From assembly GCA_025935735.1 (NCBI GenBank), contig JAICUS010000067.1, positions 1-15,886 of the forward strand: DNA of 15,886 bases, read 5' to 3'. Position numbers and translations under genes: made by a program. The DNA comes from Solirubrobacteraceae bacterium (GTDB lineage Bacteria > Actinomycetota > Thermoleophilia > Solirubrobacterales > Solirubrobacteraceae). Below the pieces are notes generated by a model, which was not told the DNA's origin, did not search any database, and was given only the letters and a program-made list of their open reading frames with translations. This document shows positions 1-5,701 of the stretch, one piece after another (positions within the stretch are counted from its first letter, which is position 1; each line of letters begins with the position of its first letter).

Positions 1-1234
1 GCTTTAGCAGCGGCGGGTCGTCGATGCCGTCCATCACCACCAGCAGCTGGTTGAGCGCGAGCCCGCCGCCCATGCCCATCATCCCCGGGACCACGGCGTT
101 GACCGCGTGGCCGAGCTTGCGGTAGAAGGCGGGATAGCGGTCGCGCGCCGGCTCGGCGCGCATGGCGAACAGCTTCTCGCGCCAGGCCCGGGTCTCCTTG
201 ATCAGGTCGCCGGTCGAGGTCAGCGCGCCCTGGGGGCCGAAGAAGTTCGTGTCGTGGATCGTGCCGGTCTCCAGCGGCTGGAAGCCCGAGCCCAGCGACT
301 GCCGGCGCATGCCCACGGCGTCGATCTCGTCGATGAACACGATGCACTGCCCGCCCCACTTGCTGGCCATCTTCTTGGCCTTGCGGGCCAGAAAGCGCAC
401 GATCACCGCGTCCATCCCGATGAACGTCTGGGCGAAGCCGGAGCCCGGGATGGTCACGAACGGGCAGTTGAACGACGTGGCGATGGCCTTGGAGAGCATC
501 GTCTTGCCGGTGCCGGGCGCGCCCAGGAACAGCACGCCGCGCTCGCGCTTGCCGCCGGCCTTCTCGAACTCCTCGCCGGACTGCCAGAGCGAGACGACGC
601 GGGTGATCTCCTGCTTGGCCTCGGCCTGGCCGCGGACGTCGTCGAGCTTGACCCCCCAGTTCGCGTCGCCGGGCTCGTAGGTCTTGATCTGCTGGATGCC
701 CATGCCGACGAGCGGCCCGAACAGGATCCCGAAGTTGACGACGAACAGGACGAAGAACGTGAAGAACAGCGTCACCGCCTGCGTCAGCAGGTTCGGGATG
801 TTGTTGCCGATCGTGTTGAGCGCGTCGAAGACGCTCTCGTTGTTGGCCCAGGCGATGCCGCCCAGCACGCAGACGAGGATCAGCCCCAGCCAGAACCAGA
901 CGCGGAACTTGTGGCGCCAGTACCACAGCCGGCGCCGGGACACCACGTCCTGCTCCTTCAGCGCGGCCTCGGCGCCGTAGAGCGCGGGGGAGGGGATCAG
1001 CTTGTGGGCGAGCACGTCGATCGCCCCGCGGAAGATCACGATGCCGGCGACCGTGCCCACCAGCGCCCACGGCAGCGCCCAGCCGTAGGTGTTGTGCAGC
1101 AGCACGTAGAGCGCGGGCGACGTGAGGATCGCCACCACGGCGGCCGCGCGACCCAGCGCCCGCCATTCCTTGGCCAGCGAGATCGCCTGCTCGTTCACCC
1201 GCCGCTGCAGCCGCGGCGGCTCATCCCTCGACAC
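1..1234 (-). CDS. FtsH-like membrane AAA+ ATPase, 3' end cut off by window edge
   Basis: At least 411 residues are visible. Four hydrophobic stretches lie at about residues 31-48, 55-70, 113-131 and 150-178. An FtsH-like AAA+ module follows, with the lead-in GVKLDDVRGQ (194-203), Walker A GAPGTGKT (238-245) and Walker B CIVFIDEID (297-305). The post-Walker-B LNQLLVVMDG segment only begins near residue 394, so about 75-80 residues are inserted where FtsH has a short loop. The insert ends in a Met/Gly-rich run. FtsH itself is a membrane ATPase fused to a zinc protease. The second half lies outside the window, so I cannot say whether an HEXXH protease domain is present. The GTG at 1234 is chosen because a TATATT element lies seven bases upstream; GTG 1252, TTG 1243 and GTG 1198 are in-frame alternatives. 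There is no Shine-Dalgarno sequence. The AAA+ identity is sure, the exact family role is not. Confidence 0.85.
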   Translation of the reverse strand, partial: MSRDEPPRLQRRVNEQAISLAKEWRALGRAAAVVAILTSPALYVLLHNTYGWALPWALVGTVAGIVIFRGAIDVLAHKLIPSPALYGAEAALKEQDVVSRRRLWYWRHKFRVWFWLGLILVCVLGGIAWANNESVFDALNTIGNNIPNLLTQAVTLFFTFFVLFVVNFGILFGPLVGMGIQQIKTYEPGDANWGVKLDDVRGQAEAKQEITRVVSLWQSGEEFEKAGGKRERGVLFLGAPGTGKTMLSKAIATSFNCPFVTIPGSGFAQTFIGMDAVIVRFLARKAKKMASKWGGQCIVFIDEIDAVGMRRQSLGSGFQPLETGTIHDTNFFGPQGALTSTGDLIKETRAWREKLFAMRAEPARDRYPAFYRKLGHAVNAVVPGMMGMGGGLALNQLLVVMDGIDDPPLLK

Positions 1235-1241
1235 GCAGAGC

Positions 1242-1247
1242 AATATA
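1242..1247 (-). promoter_or_regulatory. -10 element TATATT for leaderless start of the AAA+ ATPase gene
   Basis: TATATT on the minus strand is followed by seven bases and then GTG at 1234. Transcription would begin on or next to the start codon. No clear -35 is seen. It stands out as an AT island in very G+C-rich sequence. Confidence 0.5.
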
Positions 1248-1270
1248 CGCACGCTCCGAACGCGCGACGA

Positions 1271-1286
1271 CCGGGCTTTAGCCCGC
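1271..1286. repeat. Short inverted repeat / possible weak terminator after the GH3 gene
   Basis: The arms CGGGC and GCCCG flank a TTTA loop just past the GH3 stop codon at 1308 and upstream of the promoter of the AAA+ gene. It lacks a T-run on the minus strand, so it is at best a weak or Rho-assisted terminator. Confidence 0.3.
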
Positions 1287-1307
1287 TCTTAGCGTTGGAC
1301 GGATTTC

Positions 1308-2444
1308 CTACTTCAACGTGGCCTGGAGGCGCAACACGCGCGCCGCGGACTGCCGCACGCGGGCGCGGAACGCCGGCGAGCGGTGCGCCTCGGCCAGCAG
1401 CGCCCGGTAGACCCGCAGCCACGAGCCTTGACCGGTGGTCAGAACGATGTCGGCACCCGCCCGCACGGAGCGCACCGCAGCCTGCTCGAGGCTGCCCGTG
1501 GCGCGCACCGCCGCGGCCTCCATCGAGTCCGTCATCACCACGCCGCGGAAGTGCAGCCGCGCCCGCAGCAGCCCGCCGAGGATCGCCGGCGACTGGGAGG
1601 CGATCCGGTGGCGGTCCAGCGCCGGATAGAGCGCGTGCGAGCTCATCACCAGCGGCACGCCGGCGGCGATCGCCGCGCGGAACGGCGCCAGGTCGGCGCG
1701 GGTTGGCGCGCCGCCGCCGATCGTGGCCGAGCCGTGGTCGGTGTTGACGGTCGCGCCGCCCAGCCCGGGGAAGTGCTTGGCGGTGGGAGCGACGCCGCTC
1801 GCCCGCCAGCCGCGCACGGCGGCGGCCACGGCGCGCGCCACCCGCGCCGGGTCGCGCGAGAAGGCGCGCGAGGCCAGCGCGGCGCCGTCCACCGACGGCA
1901 CGTCGGCCACGGGCGCCAGCGCCACGTTGATGCCCAGGCCCCGCAGCGCCCGGCCGGCGGCGCGGGCGTCGGCGCCCGGGTCCTGGTCGGCCTGGGCGGC
2001 GACCGGCGGCGCCCAGCCGACGTTGCGGATCGCGCCGCCCTCCTGGTCGATGCAGACGATCGGGGTAAAACGGCCCGCCCGCCCCGCGGCGTGCAGCGTC
2101 CGGGTCAGCGCCCGCAGCTGGCCGGGGGAGGCGATGTTGTCGCGGAACAGGATCGCCCCGGACGCCTCGCCGCGGCGCAGGATGCTCCGCACGTAGGCGG
2201 GGACGGCCGTGCCCTGGAAGCGCAGCACGACGAGCTCGCCCACCTGGCGCGCGAGCCCCAGCCGGGCGATCGCGCTCGGCGTGTGCGGCTTGACGGCGGG
2301 CGTCGCGAGCGCCGTGGCCGATGCGGCCGGCGGCGTGGGCGCCAGATCGGGCTGCCGCCCGTCCTGGCCCTGGGCGCCGATCGCCGCGCCGGCCACCAGC
2401 GCCGCGCCGGCCACGGCGAGCAGGGCGGCGCGGCGGCGCCGCAC
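1308..2444 (-). CDS. Secreted glycoside hydrolase family 3 protein, beta-N-acetylhexosaminidase (NagZ) type
   Basis: This 378-residue protein begins with an Arg-rich N-terminus and a hydrophobic Ala/Gly/Val segment (about 6-24). That is a signal peptide or anchor without a lipobox Cys. A Pro/Ala/Thr-rich linker (35-55) leads into a single GH3 TIM-barrel domain. Family hallmarks are IDQEGG (132-137), KHFPG (223-227), a following Asp-His (236-237) matching the NagZ acid/base loop, and MTD with candidate nucleophile Asp306. The length and absence of a second GH3 domain match NagZ-type enzymes. These remove N-acetylglucosamine from peptidoglycan fragments or other glycans, here probably outside the membrane. 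Substrate is inferred. The GTG start lies 20 bases after the glyoxalase stop codon, with no clear ribosome binding site, so the two are probably cotranscribed. Confidence 0.85.
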   Translation of the reverse strand: MRRRRAALLAVAGAALVAGAAIGAQGQDGRQPDLAPTPPAASATALATPAVKPHTPSAIARLGLARQVGELVVLRFQGTAVPAYVRSILRRGEASGAILFRDNIASPGQLRALTRTLHAAGRAGRFTPIVCIDQEGGAIRNVGWAPPVAAQADQDPGADARAAGRALRGLGINVALAPVADVPSVDGAALASRAFSRDPARVARAVAAAVRGWRASGVAPTAKHFPGLGGATVNTDHGSATIGGGAPTRADLAPFRAAIAAGVPLVMSSHALYPALDRHRIASQSPAILGGLLRARLHFRGVVMTDSMEAAAVRATGSLEQAAVRSVRAGADIVLTTGQGSWLRVYRALLAEAHRSPAFRARVRQSAARVLRLQATLK

Positions 2445-2464
2445 CGTGCGACGGGAGGGGGCGG

Positions 2465-2872
2465 CTATGGGTCCTGCGGCGTGCGGAACTCGCCGCCGTC
2501 GATGAGCTCGATGCGGTAGCCGTCCGGGTCCTGCACGAAGCAGATCCGGCCGACCTCCGGCCGCCCGCCCGGGTGGAACGGCGGCTTCTCGGGCGCGATG
2601 CCCTGCTCGGCCAGGCCGGCCAGCACGCCGTCGAGGTCGTCGACCGCCATCGCGATGTGGTTGTAGCCGTCGCCGAGGTCATAGGGCTGATCGCGCCCGG
2701 TGTTCACGGTCAGCTCAAGCGTGTCGGAGTCGCCAGGAAGTCCCAGATAGACGTTGAATGCCGTCTCGAACTGCAGCTTGCCGCGCCGCTCGTAGCCGAG
2801 CGCCTCGTAGAAGCGGACCGAGCGCTCGGGGTCGAGGACGCGTATGCAGGTGTGGACGTAGCGCCTGGCCAT
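2465..2872 (-). CDS. gloA: Glyoxalase I-like (lactoylglutathione lyase) protein
   Basis: This 135-residue protein has the two beta-alpha-beta-beta-beta modules of the vicinal oxygen chelate fold. His7, Glu53, His72 and Glu122 sit at the positions of the four metal ligands of E. coli GloA. Supporting motifs are FYEALGY, GYNHIAMAVDD and QDPDGYRIELI. GloA isomerises the hemithioacetal of methylglyoxal and a thiol to the S-lactoyl thioester. Most actinobacteria lack glutathione, so the natural thiol here may be mycothiol or another compound (inference). The ATG start fits the homologous N-terminus. A TACCGT hexamer lies ten bases upstream (2883-2888), slightly farther than in the leaderless genes nearby. 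It heads a likely two-gene transcript with the GH3 gene and diverges from the STAS gene. Confidence 0.85.
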   Translation of the reverse strand: MARRYVHTCIRVLDPERSVRFYEALGYERRGKLQFETAFNVYLGLPGDSDTLELTVNTGRDQPYDLGDGYNHIAMAVDDLDGVLAGLAEQGIAPEKPPFHPGGRPEVGRICFVQDPDGYRIELIDGGEFRTPQDP

Positions 2873-2882
2873 GTGCGCACAA

Positions 2883-2888
2883 ACGGTA
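2883..2888 (-). promoter_or_regulatory. Weak -10 candidate TACCGT for the glyoxalase gene
   Basis: TACCGT on the minus strand lies ten bases before the ATG at 2872, giving a leader of only about three bases if transcription starts at the usual distance. The spacing is looser than at other starts in this window. Confidence 0.3.
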
Positions 2889-2916
2889 TCGCCAGAGGAT
2901 TGGGCGGAGCCGTTCA

Positions 2917-2958
2917 GGGGCACTGTCAGGTTCAAGACAACCTCCCGGCCCCAGGAGG
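2917..2958 (+). promoter_or_regulatory. 5' leader with mutually exclusive hairpins that can mask the STAS ribosome binding site
   Basis: CCTCC at 2941-2945 is complementary to GGAGG at 2954-2958 in the ribosome binding site, with an eight-base loop. Part of the same CCTCC strand can instead form AGGTT/AACCT (2928-2932 with 2939-2943). That stem is enclosed by GGGGC/GCCCC (2917-2921 with 2948-2952) and leaves the ribosome binding site free. Such pairing also arises by chance in G+C-rich DNA. Confidence 0.3.
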
Positions 2959-2960
2959 AG
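2953..2960 (+). promoter_or_regulatory. Strong ribosome binding site AGGAGGAG
   Basis: AGGAGGAG ends six bases before the ATG at 2967 and decides the start of the STAS gene. It is the only near-consensus Shine-Dalgarno sequence I saw at a gene start in this window. Confidence 0.85.
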
Positions 2961-2966
2961 AGGTAC

Positions 2967-3308
2967 ATGCAGGGCTTTGGCCTGATCATCGACGAGCTCG
3001 AACCCGGCACCACGCGGATCGCGCTCCACGGCGAGCTCGACCTCGCCCACGCATACACGTTCGACGAGGAGCTGCGGCTCGTCGAGGCGGCCAAGCCGTC
3101 CTGCGTCGTGCTCGACCTGCGCGAGCTGACCTTCCTGGACTCCTGCGGGCTCGCCCGCCTGCTGGCGGCGCGCCGGCGCGCGCGCCGGGACCGCCGCCGG
3201 CTGCTGCTGGTGCGCGGCCCGGCGGCGGTCCAGCGGCTGTTCGCGATGGCCGCGCTCGACGAGTCCTTCGAGATGGTCAGCGAGCCGCCGGTCCCGGCGG
3301 CACCGTAG
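2967..3308 (+). CDS. STAS-domain protein, anti-sigma factor antagonist-like, Cys at the phosphosite
   Basis: This 113-residue protein is a single STAS domain with the typical HGELDLAHA strand-helix start (21-29), the strand VVLDLRELTFLDS (47-59) and a conserved Gly-Leu (61-62). SpoIIAA/RsbV proteins bind an anti-sigma kinase and are switched off when it phosphorylates the second Ser of a DSSG motif. Here the motif is DSCG, with Cys60 at that position, so ordinary phosphorylation there is not possible. Ser59 remains. No partner kinase or sigma factor gene is in the window. The gene is monocistronic, with its own leader and strong ribosome binding site. Its 3' end overlaps the convergent DUF427 gene by 32 bases. 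The Arg-rich stretch 70-78 is unusual. Fold is certain; partner is unknown. Confidence 0.85.
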   Translation: MQGFGLIIDELEPGTTRIALHGELDLAHAYTFDEELRLVEAAKPSCVVLDLRELTFLDSCGLARLLAARRRARRDRRRLLLVRGPAAVQRLFAMAALDESFEMVSEPPVPAAP

Positions 3309-4080
3309 CCCGCGGCGCCCCGAGCTCCACCTCGACGCCGTCGGCGTCGAAGGACACGTCCCCCTGGACCTTGACCGCCTCGGGCAGCGGCGCCTCGTAG
3401 CTCCAGGCGGCGTCCGGGATGCCGGGCAGCGACCAGTAGGTGGCCTCGCCCTTGTACGGGCACTGCGTGCGCTTCTCCGCCTGGGTGAGCACGCCGGCGG
3501 CCACGTCGGCCCGCGGGACGTAGACGCGCGTGGCCAGGCCGGTCTCGAACAGCAGCTTCGGCCGCTCCGAGCGGGCGATCACCACGCCGTTCATCCGCAC
3601 CTCGACCGGCCGCGAGCTCTCGTGGACGTCGACGCGGTGGTACGGGTCGCGCAGGTGGGCGAACACCCGCTCCTCCTCCACGAACCAGCCGTCCATGCGG
3701 TTCCAGTAGACGGCGGCGTAGCCCTTCAGCCAGCCCGCCTCGGGCTTGGGGTCCTCGTAGGCCCAGACGACGTTCTCGGCGTCGCCGGCCGACCAGTAGG
3801 AGGCGTCGCCCTTGAACGGGCAGTGGGTGGAGTGATCCGTCTTCGTCAGCCGGGCGGCGTCGAAGTCCTCCAGCGGCACGTAGGGCACGGGGAGGATGCC
3901 GGTCTCGTAGAGCAGCTTTGCGCGGGTGGTGTCGAACAGCGCGCCGTCGCCGAGGACGGCGCGCAGCCGCGGCGCGTAGTCGGCGAACCAGATGCGGTGC
4001 TTCGGGGCGGCCTCCAGCGAGAAGTTGAACTCACCGGCTGGGGAGCCGGCCAGCGGGCCGGTGCCGATCGAGAGCGTCAT
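3277..4080 (-). CDS. Tandem DUF427 domain protein
   Basis: This 267-residue protein contains two DUF427 modules. Each has a Lys-Leu-Leu-hydrophobic-Glu-Thr-Gly motif (55-61 and 175-181), a Val-Tyr/Tyr-Val-Pro segment, a Thr-x-Cys-Pro-hydrophobic-Lys-Gly motif (Cys87 and Cys207) and an aromatic Ala-Tyr/Ser-Tyr-Glu segment. The first is preceded by about 25 family-specific residues. The molecular function of DUF427 is not known to me. The repeated Cys-Pro-x-Lys-Gly pockets suggest a conserved binding or catalytic site. The ATG start overlaps the stop of the upstream SDR gene in an ATGA, so translation is probably coupled. It is the last gene of the DMT-SDR-DUF427 operon and its stop lies inside the 3' end of the convergent STAS gene. 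Confidence 0.85.
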   Translation of the reverse strand: MTLSIGTGPLAGSPAGEFNFSLEAAPKHRIWFADYAPRLRAVLGDGALFDTTRAKLLYETGILPVPYVPLEDFDAARLTKTDHSTHCPFKGDASYWSAGDAENVVWAYEDPKPEAGWLKGYAAVYWNRMDGWFVEEERVFAHLRDPYHRVDVHESSRPVEVRMNGVVIARSERPKLLFETGLATRVYVPRADVAAGVLTQAEKRTQCPYKGEATYWSLPGIPDAAWSYEAPLPEAVKVQGDVSFDADGVEVELGAPRATVPPGPAAR

Positions 4081-4781
4081 GGCAGCCACCTGTCTCCCGC
4101 GGGCGTGACCACGAGCTCGTGGGTCCACGCCCGCTCCGTCTGGTTTGCGAGGTACTCGACCGCGCGGGCGATCTGCGCCTGGTCGGCCGTCTCGCGCGGG
4201 TCGCGTCCGGCGGTCATGGACGCGGTCTTCGGCGACTCGATCGTCGCGTCGACGATCAGCAGCGCCACGTGGATGCCCTGCTCGCGCAGCTCCAGCGCCG
4301 CCGAGTGGGTCAGCGCCCGGGTGGCCGCGGCGCCGGCGGCCCACAGCCCGCGCCCGGCGATCGCCCGCCGCGCGGAGCCGCCGGTGACCTGGATCAGCGT
4401 CCGCGCGCCCGCCCGCACGCCCTCGGACAGGAAGACGAACGCCTGCTCGGCCACCGCCGCCGTCCAGCCGCGGAAGCCGTCGACGGTCGCCTCGGCGAAC
4501 GGCCCGCCGCCGAACGGCCCGCTCGACGGCGGCCGGGCGGCGCTGACCGCGTTGACCACCAGGTCCAGGCCTCCCATCCGGTCGCGTGCCTCCTCCAGCG
4601 CCCCGCGCAGCGACTCCGGGTCGCTCGCGTCCGCCTTCAGCGCGAGCCCGCCGGCGGCGCTCACGCGCTCCAGCGTGTCGGCCGAGCGGGCGACGGCGCC
4701 GCCCTGCCAGCCGGCGGCGAGATGGTGCTCGAGGATGGCGCCGCCGAGGTTGCGGGCGCCCAATACGACGAGGGAGGGCAT
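4077..4781 (-). CDS. SDR-fold protein lacking the catalytic Tyr and Lys
   Basis: This 234-residue protein has the Rossmann layout of short-chain dehydrogenases. It has a Gly-rich turn GARNLGG (8-14), Asp51 after the third strand, an altered NNAG-type motif (VNAV, 76-79), Ser136 after the fifth strand, and a typical C-terminal half including LELREQGIHVALL. In classical SDRs a Tyr-x-x-x-Lys pair follows Ser by about 11-13 residues. Here the aligned positions read Trp147 and Ala151. The protein may bind NAD(P) or another ligand without classical oxidoreductase activity, or use another mechanism. It starts 12 bases after the DMT transporter stop and overlaps the DUF427 start by four bases, so the three genes form a tight operon. 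A substrate cannot be named. Confidence 0.82.
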   Translation of the reverse strand: MPSLVVLGARNLGGAILEHHLAAGWQGGAVARSADTLERVSAAGGLALKADASDPESLRGALEEARDRMGGLDLVVNAVSAARPPSSGPFGGGPFAEATVDGFRGWTAAVAEQAFVFLSEGVRAGARTLIQVTGGSARRAIAGRGLWAAGAAATRALTHSAALELREQGIHVALLIVDATIESPKTASMTAGRDPRETADQAQIARAVEYLANQTERAWTHELVVTPAGDRWLP

Positions 4782-4793
4782 GCCCGCATCGTG

Positions 4794-5675
4794 TCAGGCC
4801 GGCTGTCTGCGCCTGATGGGGAGCTGCGCGACGGCGATCCCGCCGGCCACCAGGACGGCGCCGGCCACGGCCAGCCCGGTGACCTTCTCGCCGCGCACGA
4901 GCGCCCCCAGCGCCAGTGCGCCGAACGGGATCACCAGCGAGATGAACGATGTGGTCACCACGGGCATCTCGCGGATCAGGATCGTCAGCGTGACGAACGT
5001 GAAGCCGGTGCCGAGCAGCGCGAGATAGAGGATCGAGAACACCGAGTCGGCCGACCAGCTCGTGGCGCCCCAGCGCTCGCTCAGCCCGGAGACGGCCAGC
5101 AGCAGCACGCCGCCGCCGAGCATCGCCCAGCCGTTGAGCGCCAGCGGGTCCAGCCGGCCGCCGCGCCGCTTGATGCCGACGTTGCCCACCGCGCTGGCCA
5201 GCGGGGAGAGCACGACCGCGGCGGCGGCCAGCCCGGCGTGGCGGCCGCCCAGGTGCAGCGACTGCCCGAACGCCAGCGCCAGCCCGCCGAGCGCCACGGC
5301 GACGCCGGCCACGAGCCGCGGCCGCAGCGGCTCCTCCGGCAGCGTCGCCGCGGCCAGCAGCGCCATGTAGAGCGGCAGCACGCCGAACAGCACGGCGGTC
5401 AGCCCGGACGGCACGTACTGCTCGGCCCAGTAAATGAGGCCGTAGCTGGTGGCGAACGGCAACGCGGCGACGAGCGCGGCCAGCCGGAAGTCGGTCCTCA
5501 GCGGGCGCCCGAGCAGCCGGGCCGCCGTCAGCACGCCCAGGCCGGCCAGCGCGAAGCGGATCCCCGCCCCGAGAAAGGGCGCGACACCGTCCAGGCCGAC
5601 GGCGATGACCACCCACGTGCTCGACCACACGAGCACGCAGCCGGCGTAGAGGGTCCAGACGACAGAGCGCGGCAC
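4794..5675 (-). CDS. DMT-family (EamA) membrane transporter
   Basis: This 293-residue protein is hydrophobic throughout and has two EamA-type halves (about 8-140 and 150-288), consistent with ten membrane helices. The first helix carries the VWSSTW variant of the family signature, and each half ends in a Gly/Ala-rich helix. The positively charged RRRQPA tail is likely cytoplasmic. Relatives export amino acids, nucleosides or other metabolites, and the substrate here is unknown. GTG at 5675 is preferred because TACCCT lies eight bases upstream and there is no ribosome binding site nearby. It heads the operon with the SDR and DUF427 genes and diverges, with only 26 bases between start codons, from the LLM oxidoreductase. 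Confidence 0.9.
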   Translation of the reverse strand: MPRSVVWTLYAGCVLVWSSTWVVIAVGLDGVAPFLGAGIRFALAGLGVLTAARLLGRPLRTDFRLAALVAALPFATSYGLIYWAEQYVPSGLTAVLFGVLPLYMALLAAATLPEEPLRPRLVAGVAVALGGLALAFGQSLHLGGRHAGLAAAAVVLSPLASAVGNVGIKRRGGRLDPLALNGWAMLGGGVLLLAVSGLSERWGATSWSADSVFSILYLALLGTGFTFVTLTILIREMPVVTTSFISLVIPFGALALGALVRGEKVTGLAVAGAVLVAGGIAVAQLPIRRRQPA

Positions 5676-5683
5676 GGCCGGAG

Positions 5684-5693
5684 AGGGTATGAC
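5684..5693. promoter_or_regulatory. Back-to-back -10 elements sharing one TA (DMT transporter / LLM oxidoreductase)
   Basis: On the minus strand TACCCT (5689 to 5684) is followed by eight bases and the GTG at 5675. On the plus strand TATGAC (5688-5693) is followed by eight bases and the ATG at 5702. Both begin with the same TA base pairs at 5688-5689. The plus element departs from TANNNT at its last base. Confidence 0.5.
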
Positions 5694-5701
5694 TCCGCCC
5701 G

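Noticed and set aside
1271..1286. Hairpin downstream of the GH3 gene as a strong intrinsic terminator
   Set aside because: The stem is only five or six base pairs and no T-run follows on the minus strand, so it is listed only as a weak repeat.
107..1747. Long plus-strand open frame across the AAA+ and GH3 genes
   Set aside because: Composition (Arg, Ala, Gly, Pro runs) is that of a mirror frame in G+C-rich DNA. The minus strand carries clear AAA+ and GH3 motifs in the same bases.
2871..2966. STAS gene starting at an upstream ATG (2871)
   Set aside because: AGGAGGAG at 2953-2960 is well placed for ATG 2967, and the STAS fold begins right after it. The upstream part has no domain similarity.
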